Assembly: GCA_963978905.1 (NCBI GenBank)
Contig: OZ022257.1
Location: forward strand, 53,152,873 to 53,216,872
DNA length: 64,000 nt
Reading direction: 5' to 3'
Source of the DNA: Trichostrongylus colubriformis
Taxonomy: Eukaryota; Nematoda; Chromadorea; Rhabditida; Trichostrongylidae
The notes beneath the pieces are model-generated. The model searched no databases and was not told the origin of the DNA. It saw only the letters and a program-made list of their open reading frames with translations. Shown here in pieces: positions 43,717 to 64,000 of this stretch. Each line of letters opens with the position of its first letter. Positions within the stretch are counted from its first letter, which is position 1. The position numbers were made by a program, and so were the translations under genes.

Positions 43717-43973
43717 AATCGTTCAGTTATACTTATAAAGAGTATGACGAATGAGATGTGATTGTTTCGGAGGAGGGTAGAAAGGTGCGACAACACCTTC
43801 CCAAAAAAGAATATTGTCATGTGTGGCTTAAAATAAAAGACAAGAATGTGGCACAAGACAAGGCCTGAAATTGGGAGAGTACTGCGCATATATGTATACA
43901 CCACATTTCGGGAAAAAACGGCGATATCCATAGGCGATTCGAGCCTGAGGGCACATTCCGTGATAATCAGACA

Positions 43974-44227
43974 AGTCAAATTACTTTCTTGAAACAGTAG
44001 ATTCCTGAGTACCTAGTCGCGCTGCACCCTCTTACGAGTCGCCTGATTTCGCTACACCTGCTCGAACCCACTCCGACGCTACTTGAGTGGTCAACTGAAC
44101 AAAATTTGTGCGGTCAGAGTAAGTTCGAGCAGGTGTAACGCCGTCATGGCGCACCCTGAAGGCGCGAAAAAGGTGCAGCCCCAATAGTTACCCAAGAATC
44201 TACTCCGCAAAGAAGATAAATCGACTC
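43974..44227. mobile_element. Fold-back MITE family 2, copy 1
   Basis: The left arm (about CTTTCTTGAAACAGTAGATT … GCTGCACC … TACACCTGCTCGAAC) is the reverse complement of the right arm (GTTCGAGCAGGTGTA … GGTGCAGCC … AATCTACT). Arms are about 100 bp with mismatches. The same arms occur at 49,209-49,571. No coding capacity is visible. Confidence 0.75.
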
Positions 44228-46841
44228 ATTTCGTTATCGTGGAAGGCGCCCTTTAGCTAGTAGTAAAGGGTTCGGTGAAAATTGCGTACTAGACAAAGCT
44301 ACTAATGTTAGGCATGAATTCGTGAGTAAAAACAGGAAGTCCGACAGAAAGCAACTACTCTGTTGCCCTACCTGGCTAAGACCACTCGAATTCTATTATG
44401 GTAATGGCCTAGGCAAGAGAATTGATCAGCTGCTTGGCTTGAATAGCTTCCACCAAAAAGGATTGTGTGTGGAGTAAAAATTCGCCTGACCGGCAAGAAA
44501 AAGCTTGCTTGTGGCTTATTGATCGGCCACATGAAAGCATGAAAGAATAACCGTTCTCTGTTTCGAATACGAAAATGCATAGAAGAGATGTGAAGAATCG
44601 ATAATTTTAAACAAAATACCTAACCCTATTTCTAGAGAGCTGAAGCAGAGGAAAGGTTTGGAGGAGGGAGAGGAGCGAGGTCGGTGTGAGCCAAGTTTTG
44701 TAAAACAGTCCAGACATACAAATGACGCGTGCACACTTCAGAGATCGGCCACCATGTCCGCATTCCGAACGCATGAACTTGTGGAGCACAGGCGGAAGGA
44801 GGCTGGTTCCAATGATCCCTGGTGATACGTGGTATCTGCTCACATATGTGAAAGTCGTTTCGAGAAACCAAGTAGGCACTGGCACATATGGTCAAAAACC
44901 AGCCTTTATGACAGACTTTAGGATGTTGATCCGTTACTAACTTCCTGCTACAGTAACTCTAGAGGTGTAGGTCCACCGTATTGGTAGTGGATGGCGACTG
45001 AATGCCCCAAGAACGGCCTCAAAGTGGCCATCAAATGAAAAAAAAACTAAGGCGCTTGACCGCTCAATGCGTCGACCTCAATTTTTGCAGTGTCGCAATA
45101 ATAAGTGCATTGACGCCTCCCAGAGTGATGCATGCTCACAACGACGAGATCGTTCATGATTCACAAATGTTCTAGAAAAAACAATGAAGCTTGAGTGATA
45201 GCATTCACAGAAAAATCAATGGAGAGAGAAGCTTGGAAACGAAACTGTGGGAGAATCATTTTAGTTAAACCTCACTGGATAGAAACTGGAAAAATTTCTG
45301 GAAACCTGTTAAAATGACGACAGCACGTCAGTAAAGCACCATAGCAACAAATTATAGAATCGAAAATATCGCAATTTCAATGGACAGCGACGTTTCGCAC
45401 TGAAAAACTAATTCCACTTTTATAAACTTTTAATAGCATTTTGCTCCAAGATAACTGCTCTAGAGGTTTGTTATAAGTTGAGATCATCTGAAATTAACGA
45501 AATTATAACAACCAAAAGGTACTTCCATATTTGATATTTTTGGAAAGTATCTCGGATAATATCATGAAAATATCTCAAGAAAAAAGATCTTGAGAAATAA
45601 ATTCTAGCCTGTAACTAAATTCGGACGGCTGCGCAAAAAGCAACGCAAGGGCTGCCTCAGCTTTTGACAAAGATTCGGAAATAGGAGTTATAGTGAGTCA
45701 AAGGTGAACAATGCTCCACATGGATTGAGTAAAGAGCCAGCCGACGGCAAACCGTCCACAGCGGACTGTTACTGATCGTTCGCTACATTACCCCAACATG
45801 TAATTTTTAGACGTATCGCCCATTTACTGCAATACCGCCTACGGTGGGTGAAAGGATGGCGTTATCACAAAAGGCATCGTTATCGTGAGCATTGACGGAG
45901 AGTCAGATACCACAGCTCGCACAGGAAATGTGAGGCACGGCTAAATCATTGGTACCAAGGTCGCACAGAAGGACAAAACCTTTTTCTGCATGGACATTTC
46001 ACTGCATTTAGCAAGCACTCATTCGAAGCGTACCACAACTTCCAAAGAAAGTCCATTACATGGCGCATCTCAAAGAGTTTGATGACCCGCAGTTTGAATG
46101 GGTCTCACTTTTTATCTAATCGTCAGCTTGGAACTGAGTGTAACTTAACGAAGTCAAGGCTACATCGCGCTTTTTCCTAGCGTTTGAGGTAAAATCAATA
46201 ATTTGAGTACAACAAGATGTTAGACACAAGTATGTCAGCAAAAAGCGTTGAGGTGAGAAAACTGCTGCGCCGAGGTTCTCAGCGAAGGAGAGCTTTTCCC
46301 GCCGATCGATTAGAAAACTAGACGTGCACTCTTATTCGGCAGGACAGCATGGAAGAAAAGGCATCATGCTTAGTTTGACACATAAAATATTGATTTTTGG
46401 AAATATACAAGGCTGATGCTGAGTAAGCGTACTGATTGATGAGGATGTTGATTACGCTTCCCGTCTACTTTATAGCGGTACAGTCTGAAAGGAGTTCGAT
46501 TTATCATTTTTTGGGTTTGAAAAACTATCCCTGCGAAAATCCTTCAAGTTTCAGGGCAAAGTAGTAAAAAAGTGAAGACCGCTGTTTCCGTTTCTGGTGA
46601 TGGTTCAGTTCGTAACAAACAACATGAATAATTGCATCAATACTTACGTTGATTTCCGTTATGCAACCACATATTATAACTTAATGAAGGGTTGTGATTT
46701 AACAATGCACGAATAAAAGTTTTGTTGTAACTGATAGTTGTAATACATATCAGTTGACTGGTGCACACTACTGTGCGCGTAACACCCACCAGGCCGCAAG
46801 CGTCAGTAAGTCGTTAATTTTATTGAAAACAGAGTATTTCA

Positions 46842-47289
46842 GTGCACGCTCTGCCCATCGTGCGTGGAGCTCAGCGTGGTTCATGTGCTCTCCCATGCCC
46901 TACCATTTTCGAATTTACTCCATCTCCACCAGTTGTTTTTCATGTAAGCCCAAGCCCCGTTCACCACCACAAATGCTCCGCCCACTGTGCTCAGCATTCT
47001 TTCTTGAACTTCAGAAACTCATCGCTGATCAAGTCTTCTTCTCCCTACATTTGGGCACATTCGAATCCAATTACCCATTTTCGGTCAGAAAACGGAACAT
47101 TGCAGCGCACGCCCCGCCCATCTTGGGCGGAGTTTAACTCGGTTCATATGTACTCCTCACTTCTTGCTTTGCCCTACCCATGTCAAGCTTGTCCCCAGCT
47201 CCACAGATTGTTTTTCACGTTATGCCTAATTTCGTGACAGACACAGGAATGGTGGGACAGACAGACAGACGAAGCGTTTTATATATGGT
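46842..47289 (+). repeat. Imperfect tandem duplication ending in a GACA-rich tail
   Basis: Two diverged units spaced about 250 bp apart share a CACGC(T/C)C(T/C)GCCCATC block, GTTCATATG/GTTCATGTG, TGCCCTACC and GTTTTTCA(C/T)GT. The second ends with CAGACAGACAGACGAAGCGT, like the simple 3' tails of non-LTR or SINE elements. No protein domain was found. Confidence 0.45.
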
Positions 47290-47347
47290 AGTTTGCTCAA
47301 TTTCCGATACCTAGGCACCAAATGGTTCGAACACGGTATTATAGAAT
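47290..47347 (+). repeat. 58-bp direct repeat, copy 1
   Basis: AGTTTGCTCAATTTCCGATA … CGGTATTATAGAAT recurs without change at 47,721-47,778. The 373 bp between the copies show no known element. This may be an insertion with a long target duplication or a repair-associated duplication. Confidence 0.85.
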
Positions 47348-47720
47348 GGCAACATTTTCCCCTATCATTTGCTCTGGAAGGCTCTAGTAAGGAGTTTTCC
47401 AGCCTAAAATCAATGTTGTGGAGCATTTGTTGACTCTCCATTGTCTGTACTGGCAACCTGAGCATGACACTGCTACGTCATCACTTGTGCACTTTGGCAA
47501 AGCAAGACATCTCGTATTCGATCGTCAATGACGTCCATTGGAGTGGTGTAGGCACGAGAACCCCAACCGTAGCATTCGATTATCCCTGCACAGCTGATCG
47601 CAGAGTTCAGTGCTGTGCGAAAGCTTATTTCGTAATGTGTTTGGTTACTTTGATGGAAAAAGGGCAAAGCGGTATTCCGTACAAGCAATTCCGTACTCAT
47701 GAAAAATTCACCCATACTTC

Positions 47721-47778
47721 AGTTTGCTCAATTTCCGATACCTAGGCACCAAATGGTTCGAACACGGTATTATAGAAT
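47721..47778 (+). repeat. 58-bp direct repeat, copy 2
   Basis: This is the second copy of the repeat at 47,290-47,347. The intervening segment is unique in this window. Confidence 0.85.
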
Positions 47779-49208
47779 TTTAGCAAAACGTTAGGCTTCG
47801 CAATGCAGCAAAGTAATTAAGCGAAGTTGCTGGGAAAGAATCTTTTCGAAAAAAAAAGAATTACAATTTTATGAAGATGGATCACGAAAGTAAGGAAAGG
47901 TTCAAAGGGAAGAAAGAGGAGTAAGGCACAATGAAGAGTGAAGCCTCCAGTGAAAACCAGAGCTCAAGAAATATTTCTGAAGAATCCCAAACTCGCTCTC
48001 CTTTAACCGCTACATTAAAAAGAATGAACACGATCCCATTTAACCACTATGTTCACTTCCAAAATCATTAAAATCAATCCAGTGTCATTTTTTGCCCATT
48101 CGGCCTTAGGATTCAAGGCCGATGGATGCGATGGCCTCACTGTAGAGGAAGGTGAATGATCCTGAAAATGTGGCAGCCGTGGAGGTCAAAGGAGGATGAG
48201 AGCGGCTCAGCTCGCGGGAAGAAACGCTCTCTGAACTGTGCAACTACCGAGTCCGAATTTCCTCCACGTCACGATCCTACCCCAAGCGGCAGAAATCACC
48301 GACCAATGGTTGAAAGTACAGTGAACTGAATAATGGTGGATTCATACATTTCATATCGTCATGCTGCCGTATCGACTGGAATAACGTGGAGGGTGGCGTA
48401 AACTTTTGCGAAGAACTCGCCCACCACTTAAACGAATCATTTTTCATCAAAGTTAATTTTAGAAGGCAAAAAACTCGAACTGATCAGCAAACACAATAAG
48501 TATACAAAATCCAAAGCATAAAGGAGACACGTGAAACTGATGATTAACAACCATCAAATCAAATGGCTATTTCATATCTTCACTACAGCTGGTCAGCATG
48601 AAGCTCGGTAGCCCCGCCTACAGATTGAGTGGGATCTTACACGACAGGATGAGAAGCGGAAATCCTTGAGGAGGTTTCTTAACGAAAATGAAGTTGTGGG
48701 AATGGGTGGAACAAATACAAGAGGACTGCATTAAAAGGACAGCTAGAGGACCATGCAGAATTTTTAGCGGAAACCAACACTATGGGCTGTGCTAGGGTGA
48801 ATGGAAGCTTTGTAATTCGGGAAAGACTGGACACATAAGGATTACGGTGACCATATTAAATGCATTCCGGTAAGAAACAGGCAAACGGTGTTCTCAGAAA
48901 CAGTCAGTCAAAGAGCGAAAAGCGCGCAGTGCAGGCCTGTCATGAACTCGATGCTTTTGCCGCCTTGCAGCAGGATAAAATCGTGCAAATTAGTTTGTCA
49001 TGCGAGGGCTGAGAAATAATAGTGTTACAGCTTTAAAGATGCTTTGAAGCTGCTAGGCATGAAAGCGCTTATTCATTTTGATCGATTCGAATGTGAAAGG
49101 ACTTCCGTGGGCTTGCCGCCGCGATGAATCGAAGAGCGATGGTCTCCTAGCTTTGACGTGCAAGATAAGTTACTGTAGTGGTTATGGCAGGGTCAAAGAC
49201 ATAATGAT

Positions 49209-49571
49209 GAGCCGACCTATCTTCTTGAAACCGTAGAACCTTGGGTAATTAGTCAGACTGCACCGTTTTTGTCTCACCACGGTGCGCTATCACGGCGCTA
49301 CACCTGCTCGAACCTTCTCCGACGCCACGCATTTTGTTCAATTGGCCAATAAGGGAGCTCAAGTGGTTTTCCACTGCTTATTCTTAAGTTATCTACAGAT
49401 ATCATGGGAAGGGCTTTCTGGGTGGTCAAATGAGGCTTTCTGGATGGGTTCTGAGCAAAGTGAGTGGTCGACTTTTTGGAAAGTAGGTCCTGATCTGCCG
49501 TGATAGCGCACCGAAGTGACGCGGAAAAGGTGCAGCCTAGGATCTATTGTTTCAAGAAAATAAGTCGACCC
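49209..49571. mobile_element. Fold-back MITE family 2, copy 2
   Basis: The ends GAGCCGACCTATCTTCTTGA and (reverse complement) GGGTCGACTTATTTTCTTGA pair. GGTGCGCTATCACGGC is repeated inverted further in. It shares GCTGCACC-type arms and TACACCTGCTCGAACC with 43,974-44,227, but its centre is longer. Confidence 0.75.
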
Positions 49572-51912
49572 ATCTGATGATCGCGAAGTGTGCCTTTACG
49601 TAGGGGTCACTGACAGAACATTGAGGTTTGTGTCAGAATTGCGAACATACAAGTTAAATTAGAAACTAAATAAACTTCCGCATGGAATCGTTCTTTGTGT
49701 TAAACTCTGTTTTTCTCCCTGCGTGATGTATTTGCATCTGCATTGGCAACATTGGCACGTACGCAAGGATGACTTGTGGTTCCGTAAACCACCATCTAAA
49801 GACACCGGGAAGGAGCAATTTTGTGAACTCACAGGGTTTTTTAAATAAACGTCTTTTTTCTCATTTTTTCGCTTATTCTCTCTTTCAGTGTTTCACTTGT
49901 TTGCTGGTGTGTGCTGTTTTACAAGTTTAAGATCATAATTATTGAACACAATTTCGCTCTACGCGCCATCAAATGACAGCGTGCAGTGTGAGGTGAAGCT
50001 CGCTATGATCGCAGAAATACTCTGAATGAGCATTTTTCAACGCGATTTTCACTACACACTATCGTGTCTAAGTTCAAATGTTCGTAACTTCGGCCATGAA
50101 CTAATTTTTACTAAAATGACCGAGTCTACTACCATGATCTAATTAGTTCTTCGATATGATCCGATGGACAAAAACGATTTCCGAAATTTCTAAGACTTCC
50201 GGACGACCTTGTTCAAACTGAGGACAAAGGTAGTACGCACGCGCATTCGATGAGGTTACGTGGATCTTTTTTTCGTTTGGCGGCATGTAGAGCACGCTAC
50301 CGACAAGTGCAATTCTCAACGAATTCTCGACTGCCGCACGACGATCACAGTGGGTATACTATGTGAAAAACTATTTCGGAAGACCAAAGATATTACGGTA
50401 AAAGATTGTATTGCCTGCATAATAATATAAACAGTGACGTTATGCCTGCTTAATAATACATGCAATGACGTTAGCTGATATTCAAATTATTTTGAATAAT
50501 TCATCGGCTAGCCTTCCTGTAAGCCGTTGAGCAGTCACTACTAACATTTACCGTAATCATCTTCTCAATACAAACTGGCGACATCAGTATGCCTTCCCCC
50601 ATTGGATTGTTCCGATAAGACCCCCTTCGACAGGTTTGTTGTCCGTCCTTGATCGAGGCTGCTGAAGTTGTTCTAGGAGGCAGGAGAGGACGAGGAGGTG
50701 GATGTCCTATGCCGTCCCCCGTCCGGGGTACTGACCATGCTTTGAACTACCATACCTTCCGAAAGGGATCAAGATTTCGAGGGAGAGTTTTGCACTCTCT
50801 TCTCTGCTGCTTGTGAGGTTTGCGATACAATTCCATGTATGAGCGATGGGTTCCGGTACGACGACCCATCTCCTTACTGTGTAAGGAAGGGCTCGAACAG
50901 ATGAGGGAAGAAGCTTGTACTCATACCATACCCTTTTCCAACAATCCAGCTAGGACTCGCCCTTGAAAACATCACAATGAATTCCACTTTTAATGATCAC
51001 TGATGCTTTTATGATTCTTTTTTAACAAGCAAAAAAAGCGAACCCTTTCCTTCCAGGGGACTGAATATAACCCTTCTGCTTCCCCTCACAAGGTTGTGAT
51101 CTGATCCTTGAATAGTTCATAGCTGTCTAAGTTTGGAAGGTCCCCCAGAACTCCAATTTGGCTCATCTAGACATTTTTGGATTAGCGTATAACGACTTTC
51201 CTTGCGCCATTGCTCAAAAACTTGTAATGGTAGTCCTTTCAATGACATTGATTAATGGTTCAGGAACGATTCGTAGAAAGAAATGCAATATGCAGAAGAT
51301 TTCAGTGATTGAACGATCTTACTTTCTATTGCTGGAACCTGCAGAATTCTTACAAAAGATGAGCATCTGGAAAATAATCGATAAAACGAAAGTCGTAAAA
51401 ATGCCATCCACATGAACGTCTAACATAGAGTGAGCGCTGTGAGCGAATCACACAAGCTACAGCTGATCGTTAAAGAATGAATTATTCATAGAATTGCTGA
51501 AAAGTGTGTGAAAACACCATAAACATCTGGTTGCTTCTCTTTGGTTTTGCATCTTACTGGAGTTTTGCTCGTGGTTAATCCATGTTGATAGGAAACAGAT
51601 GGCTGACCATCACCAGAGGCATAAGCATGAAGTCTTTTGCTTACCTTTCAAATAGAGCTGGTAAAATTGAGACCCATCAGGACTTGACCCAGACGATAAC
51701 TCATTACTTCGTTCATTTGACTTTAAGCTTTAGGATTAGTAAAGCTCACAAGAGGAGCCCAAGTTGATCTCTGTGTTTACTATAATTGTAACCAAACATG
51801 TAAAGTGTGGCGCAATTACGGAAAGATAAGGCTCAAGGCTCTACTTTTTGCACTTTTGACCAAATCTGCAAGAGTGCAGGCGAAGGGCAATGGATGACTC
51901 ACAACAAGCCTT

Positions 51913-52000
51913 AGGCCGCGGTCATACTTTGCGCAGCTGCGTTAGTTGACGCCGGCACCGGCGTCAACTAACGCAGCTGCGCAAAGTATGACCGCGGCCT
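51913..52000. repeat. 88-bp near-perfect palindrome (43-bp arms, CA centre)
   Basis: The left arm, starting AGGCCGCGGTCATACTTTGC, is followed by GCAGCTGCG… and ends GACGCCGG. After CA the exact reverse complement follows. It is GC-rich (GCGCAGCTGCG, GCCGG) in AT-rich surroundings. It could extrude as a cruciform or be a very compact MITE. No second copy was seen in the window. Confidence 0.95.
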
Positions 52001-52263
52001 TAGCGAACATGCGATGAGCGGTCTCGCTGCTGACCCCATTACGAGCGTGTTCGAATCCAGTACATACAAAAAGGCTCTAGTGCATTTCCACCGTTATACA
52101 CTCAACCGTGGTTGAAACAAGTGAACAAAGCTCCTAGGTCTTCTTACAATAGGCCTGCACACTGATTACTGAGTGAGGAGGCTACGTATCACAGATCCGC
52201 CCAAGTTGAATCGATGGTTAGTAGCGCCCATGTTCTCCTTTGTTGAAACCTCGGCATGACTTG

Positions 52264-52545
52264 TCGACTGCCTTTCTTGTATATGCTAACACGAGTTTAG
52301 GTGTGGAACCTTTCAGTGGCCTAACGTTTCGATACTCTCGTCTTCCTCAGAGGCCTAAGATTCCACCGCAGCTCACGCCTTAATCACATGTGTCAGTAGG
52401 CGAAACGACCCATGTGATTGAGGCGTGAGCTGCAGCTACGCGGTGGAATTTTATGCCTTTGAAGAAAACGAGAAGGTCCAAACGTTAGATTAACGAAAGG
52501 CTCCACATCTAACCTCGTGTTAGCATATACAAGAAAAACAGTCGA
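52264..52545. mobile_element. Fold-back element family 3 (282 bp)
   Basis: The arms of about 125 bp read TCGACTG…TTTCTTGTATATGCTAACACGAG from both ends. They include ATTCCACCGC and GCTCACGCC(T/C), meeting near CACATG at 52,400. Mismatches show some age. It is a non-coding MITE-like element. Confidence 0.85.
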
Positions 52546-54356
52546 TAAGTTACTGCTGCGGCGCGTTAATTTAACTGCAAGATTTTTCAATAGATACCCT
52601 CTAAATCAGCCATCAAAACTCAGAACACCCAAGCACTTGACAGTTTGTCAAGTCGCGAAAAACGATGCCGGGTTCTGTAACTGCAAGCAGTAAAGGAATA
52701 TGGCTATTTCTAGGCCTTTTTTAATCACTGCTGCATAAATTGGAAGCTCTACTAGCATTCTCAAATCGGCCATATTACTGCACCCTCTTCCCTCAACTAG
52801 TGAGTTGGAGAGCACTAGCTCAGGATTCACTGTCGATGTGAGTTAGCGCGAGTGAATCAGCTGCATTCATTTGCAGTGAAGGAGGAGCGAAATGTGTTCC
52901 GCATTTTTAACACAATAATGTATAGAATTTCTCGTAGAATGCACAGAAATGATTGCGAAGATGCTGGACCAGTCCCGTGAGCTTGAACATTTGAATACCA
53001 AACGATCATGAATGGAGCAGTGCAATTTAGGATAGGGATTGAGTGAGGACAAGCGGCTTTTAATTCTCCACTATGACTCCGGAAACTGCCAGCCACTGCG
53101 ATGATTGCCTGCTAATGTGTTATTTTCATGCGACGCCAGCACTCGGGGACTCCCGTTCGGTTTCCTTTGTCACATTTATTGCAATCACTAGTTTGGGTAC
53201 GAACAGTGAGGCAATCGACAAACCGAAAAGCAGGCAGTAGACGGACAAGTGGACAAATAAGAAAAAAAAACCTGAAAGATTTTCGAAAAAGGCTAGTTTA
53301 TTGAAATTAGTTACGTGGTATGTTTTGCCTCTTTTCATATGTACCACTGTGTTTTTCACCAACCCCCGGGGCTGAACGGTGAATTGGAGCGATGGAAAAC
53401 AGAAGAATATTTCAAATAAGGTGAAAAATAATAAAGAAATGATTCATATAAAGGAGTTGTCTTTCAAATGGCGAAGACCATATGAATTGTGCGTTCTCCG
53501 CGGTATGGGCGCCTTATATGTACTGTCTAAGAAAAACCAGAGCCGCCTATCGACCAACACAGTGGTAAGCAATTCAACGAGAATTTTCTGAGTGCGAGGG
53601 AAGTTTCGCTCAAAATCCATTTCTCACCAAATTAAACTGAAGCTGACCGCCTCGGTTACCACATAGCATCAAGATGATTCATCGATGAACGTTTCTACTT
53701 TCATGGTTACTTCACCTCTGGAATTTTGTGCATTTACACTTTCAAAAAGCTCAACACTCTGTTACCTCCGGTCATAGTAAGGGACGACAGCATGGGGATT
53801 CACCAACAACTCTGAAAGAAAACTTTAAGGCATGGTAATCTTACGTGCAATAGCATAGCGCAGTGTTTATAGGTTCTATGATCAATAGCGACGTCACTTG
53901 TACCCTGCGAGAACTAAAGCACAACAAAAAACATTGTATAAACAATGTTAAAAGGGCGGCAACACGAAAAAAGCTGACGGGTGCCAGCTCTTGACTGACG
54001 CGAAATGCATTCACGATTGACAATGACAAACAGACAGACTCTACAAAACCAGCAATTGTCCTGGTCCCATTTTCACCGATTAAGCAAAGTTCACGCTGGA
54101 AATTCAAGGGAAAGACTGAGGAATGGAAGACGATTCCGTGAAATGAACCACGCTCCGGTTATGAATCAATATTTGTGGGTGCTTGAATACGCGTGAAGGC
54201 CATGTAATGTCTACGGAGCCATTAATTCTTGTTTCTTCAGTGATGAACAAAATTAAAACGTTATTTGATAAATGTCCGTTCACACTGCCTTTCCGCAATG
54301 TTATCAAAAAGAGTAATCAATTGCCAAGGGACTATTGCAAGAGAGATAGTTGAGAG

Positions 54357-54425
54357 CTGATTGGCGCAGAGGCTAAGCTTCCAACTGCGATGCGATTACC
54401 GGTGAGTTCAAATCTGGCCTGTGAC
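54357..54425 (+). repeat. tRNA-like SINE candidate
   Basis: GATTGGCGCAGAGGCTAAGC fits a polymerase III box A. GTGAGTTCAAATCTGG about 35 nt later fits box B. The downstream text shows no tRNA acceptor pairing, so this is more likely the head of a tRNA-derived SINE than a tRNA gene. No other copy was found here. Confidence 0.35.
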
Positions 54426-55536
54426 GAATTGTGCAGGGGTCCTGAAATCGGCCTCTATGTGAGCCGACGATGCCTCCCGACTGAGAACGTCGGGTTCCAT
54501 GTTGGGAGGTGTTGGAAAGACAGCACTCCACCGAGGTCACCTTGTTTTGACTGCCATTTTCATTCTTTCTTACGAAATTGGTGAGATTGATCCAAAATAA
54601 GTGTTCCTCGTTTCCTCACACAGCTGTTTTTATTTGAAAAAAAATTTTATAGTGTTCCATCATGTCTTGTAGGAGCAGTTTCAGACTACTGTTTTATCAA
54701 TTTTTTTTTTGATTCTCCGTCCCATGGGTCCCTGTCATTTGGATGCTTGTTCATGGGCTTGCCTATCGCCCCGATCCAGTCTTACATCATGGGGCGAGCT
54801 TTTTTATTCTCCTCTCATAACATCAGCATTTTTTAGGTGAGGGTTTGTTTGACTGCCTTTCTTCCGCATGCTTGTCTACCAGTATTGACTAGCGACCATA
54901 ATAATAGAAATACCATAAGAAACTGATGGCTCACAGAATCGACGAATCAACTGATCGTGGAGCGTACACCACCATGAATTGATAGAGGTAATTTTAGCTG
55001 ATCGTTGAGTATGTAAGTATAGGAAGAAGAAGGAGGTACATGTTAATGCAGAGCTGAGAGAGAAGGGATTGAAACGGCCAAAAACCAGAAAAAGGTGATC
55101 TCACTCCGACCATTGATCCTTATGAGGGAAGGGTCCTATAAATCACTGGTGTTACGGGGTAAAGGCCATGCTAAGCCATAGGAGTACCTCTCACACCACT
55201 GCTGTTCAACCGGCTGCCCCTCCACGACGCCCGGGTACTACGGCAAGACCACGGATAGGAGCTAAAGGGGCGGATTCCATCGCGAGTTGCGCCACAGACC
55301 GTCTCTCCGGTATTCGTACGCTCGTTTACACGGAACCTGCCATCCTAGTCCTGATGACCGTAGCTTCTACCATTCATGTGATGCCGTGCAAGGATATCAG
55401 CACATCAGCGCTGGATGCGTACCACATACATCAAAAGAAAAGCCCGACGGGCATAGAAGAACTCAAAAATCTTATTTTGTTATTTGGATTTTGCATTTTT
55501 GATTTTTTTGTTTTCGTTTTTTGTCAGCTGGGAAGG

Positions 55537-55610
55537 GGTGTCGCTATTGTAATGGATTAGCTCACATGCCCTGAAAGCATGAAATGCGGGTTCGAGTCCC
55601 GTCCGACACC
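55537..55610 (+). tRNA. tRNA-like sequence, possible tRNA-Ser(UGA) pseudogene
   Basis: The 74-nt sequence has a 7-bp acceptor stem (GGTGTCG with CGACACC). It has a 5-bp anticodon stem (CATGC/GCATG) with loop CCTGAAA, and a T arm GCGGG-TTCGAGT-CCCGT. A TTTT run follows at 55,616. Against a functional tRNA: position 33 is C instead of U, the D arm (ATTGTAATGGATTAGCTCA) pairs poorly, one extra base follows the T arm, and a serine tRNA should have a long variable arm. It may be a tRNA pseudogene or SINE head. Confidence 0.4.
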
Positions 55611-55830
55611 GAAGCTTTTGCCTATAACTCAGCATCCTTGTTGTAAAAGTCTTAGTTCAAAAAATAAGACTTTCAAATAAGGACCGATCGCTCCACAACA
55701 GATTTACAGAGAATATTTTCTAAGAGATTTCGACGGTTACGTGTAAATAGGTTTCTTGCAGCCGTATCGTTTTTTTTTTGATAGCAGATTGTTGAAGTTT
55801 ATAGCAGATTGTTGATGTTGACAAAATAAA

Positions 55831-55836
55831 TTTATT
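55831..55836 (-). terminator. Polyadenylation signal AATAAA, malic enzyme B
   Basis: This is a minus-strand AATAAA 99 nt after the stop codon at 55,935-55,937. Position and sequence fit the 3' end of the second malic enzyme gene. Confidence 0.6.
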
Positions 55837-55934
55837 AATCCCATCCAAACAAACAGTTTTATGCATCTTTCGACTCTTATTTATAATGCATATTATGAGT
55901 AAAAAACTTGTGAAAAAACATTTAGTCAACATTT

Positions 55935-64000
<8,066 letters not shown>

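Larger units (their letters stand above)
43717..55934. other. Gene-poor interval between the malic enzyme copies
   Basis: No exon chain could be supported over 12 kb. Identified contents are two copies of fold-back family 2 (43,974-44,227; 49,209-49,571), an imperfect duplication ending in a GACAGACAGACGAAGCG tail (46,842-47,289), and 58-bp direct repeats (47,290 and 47,721). There are also an 88-bp palindrome (51,913), a fold-back element (52,264-52,545), a tRNA-like SINE candidate (54,357) and a tRNA-like sequence (55,537). Open frames are short and overlap on both strands. Confidence 0.6.

Overview
The window looks like nuclear DNA from a parasitic nematode, most likely a strongylid or hookworm-type genome. 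Genes are split into many short exons (about 60-170 nt) with TTTTCAG-like 3' splice sites. Two genes have a start codon just downstream of a trans-splice-type acceptor. The transposon relics are mariner, RTE-type LINE and fold-back MITEs, and there are no bacterial features. The species assignment is inference.

Four genes can be reconstructed exon by exon, and all exon phases close. (1) 13.76-17.28 kb, minus strand: a complete 11-exon papain-family (C1A) cysteine protease of 390 aa with an N-terminal membrane anchor instead of a signal peptide. (2) 18.15-35.04 kb, plus strand: a large gene of about 47 exons. It encodes a short N-terminal segment, one transmembrane helix, about 39 tiny phase-0 'repeat' exons and a very basic tail, about 1,245 aa in all. 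I do not recognise it and consider it the main discovery here. Its repeat exons come from three separate expansions: a 201-bp one-exon unit (19 copies), a two-exon unit (6) and a three-exon unit (3). (3) 36.76-43.70 kb, minus strand: a complete 16-exon malic enzyme of 622 aa with a probable mitochondrial presequence. (4) 55.93 to beyond 63.17 kb, minus strand: a second, diverged malic enzyme with the same exon boundaries; its first exons lie beyond the window end. Genes 3 and 4 are a tandem duplication. Genes 1 and 2 are divergently transcribed from a shared 0.87-kb intergenic region.

The rest is repeat-rich. Three internally deleted mariners with intact ends lie at 11.69, 41.20 and 61.07 kb; the last two share one deletion junction. 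An older mariner relic lies at 35.83-36.40 kb and an RTE-type LINE relic at 19.4-21.3 kb. A pair of inverted 0.88-kb TIR elements sits at 29.17 and 32.59 kb, three fold-back families lie in introns and intergenic DNA, an 88-bp near-perfect palindrome is at 51.91 kb, and a tRNA-like sequence is at 55.54 kb. The first 13.7 kb and 43.7-55.9 kb contain no gene I can support.
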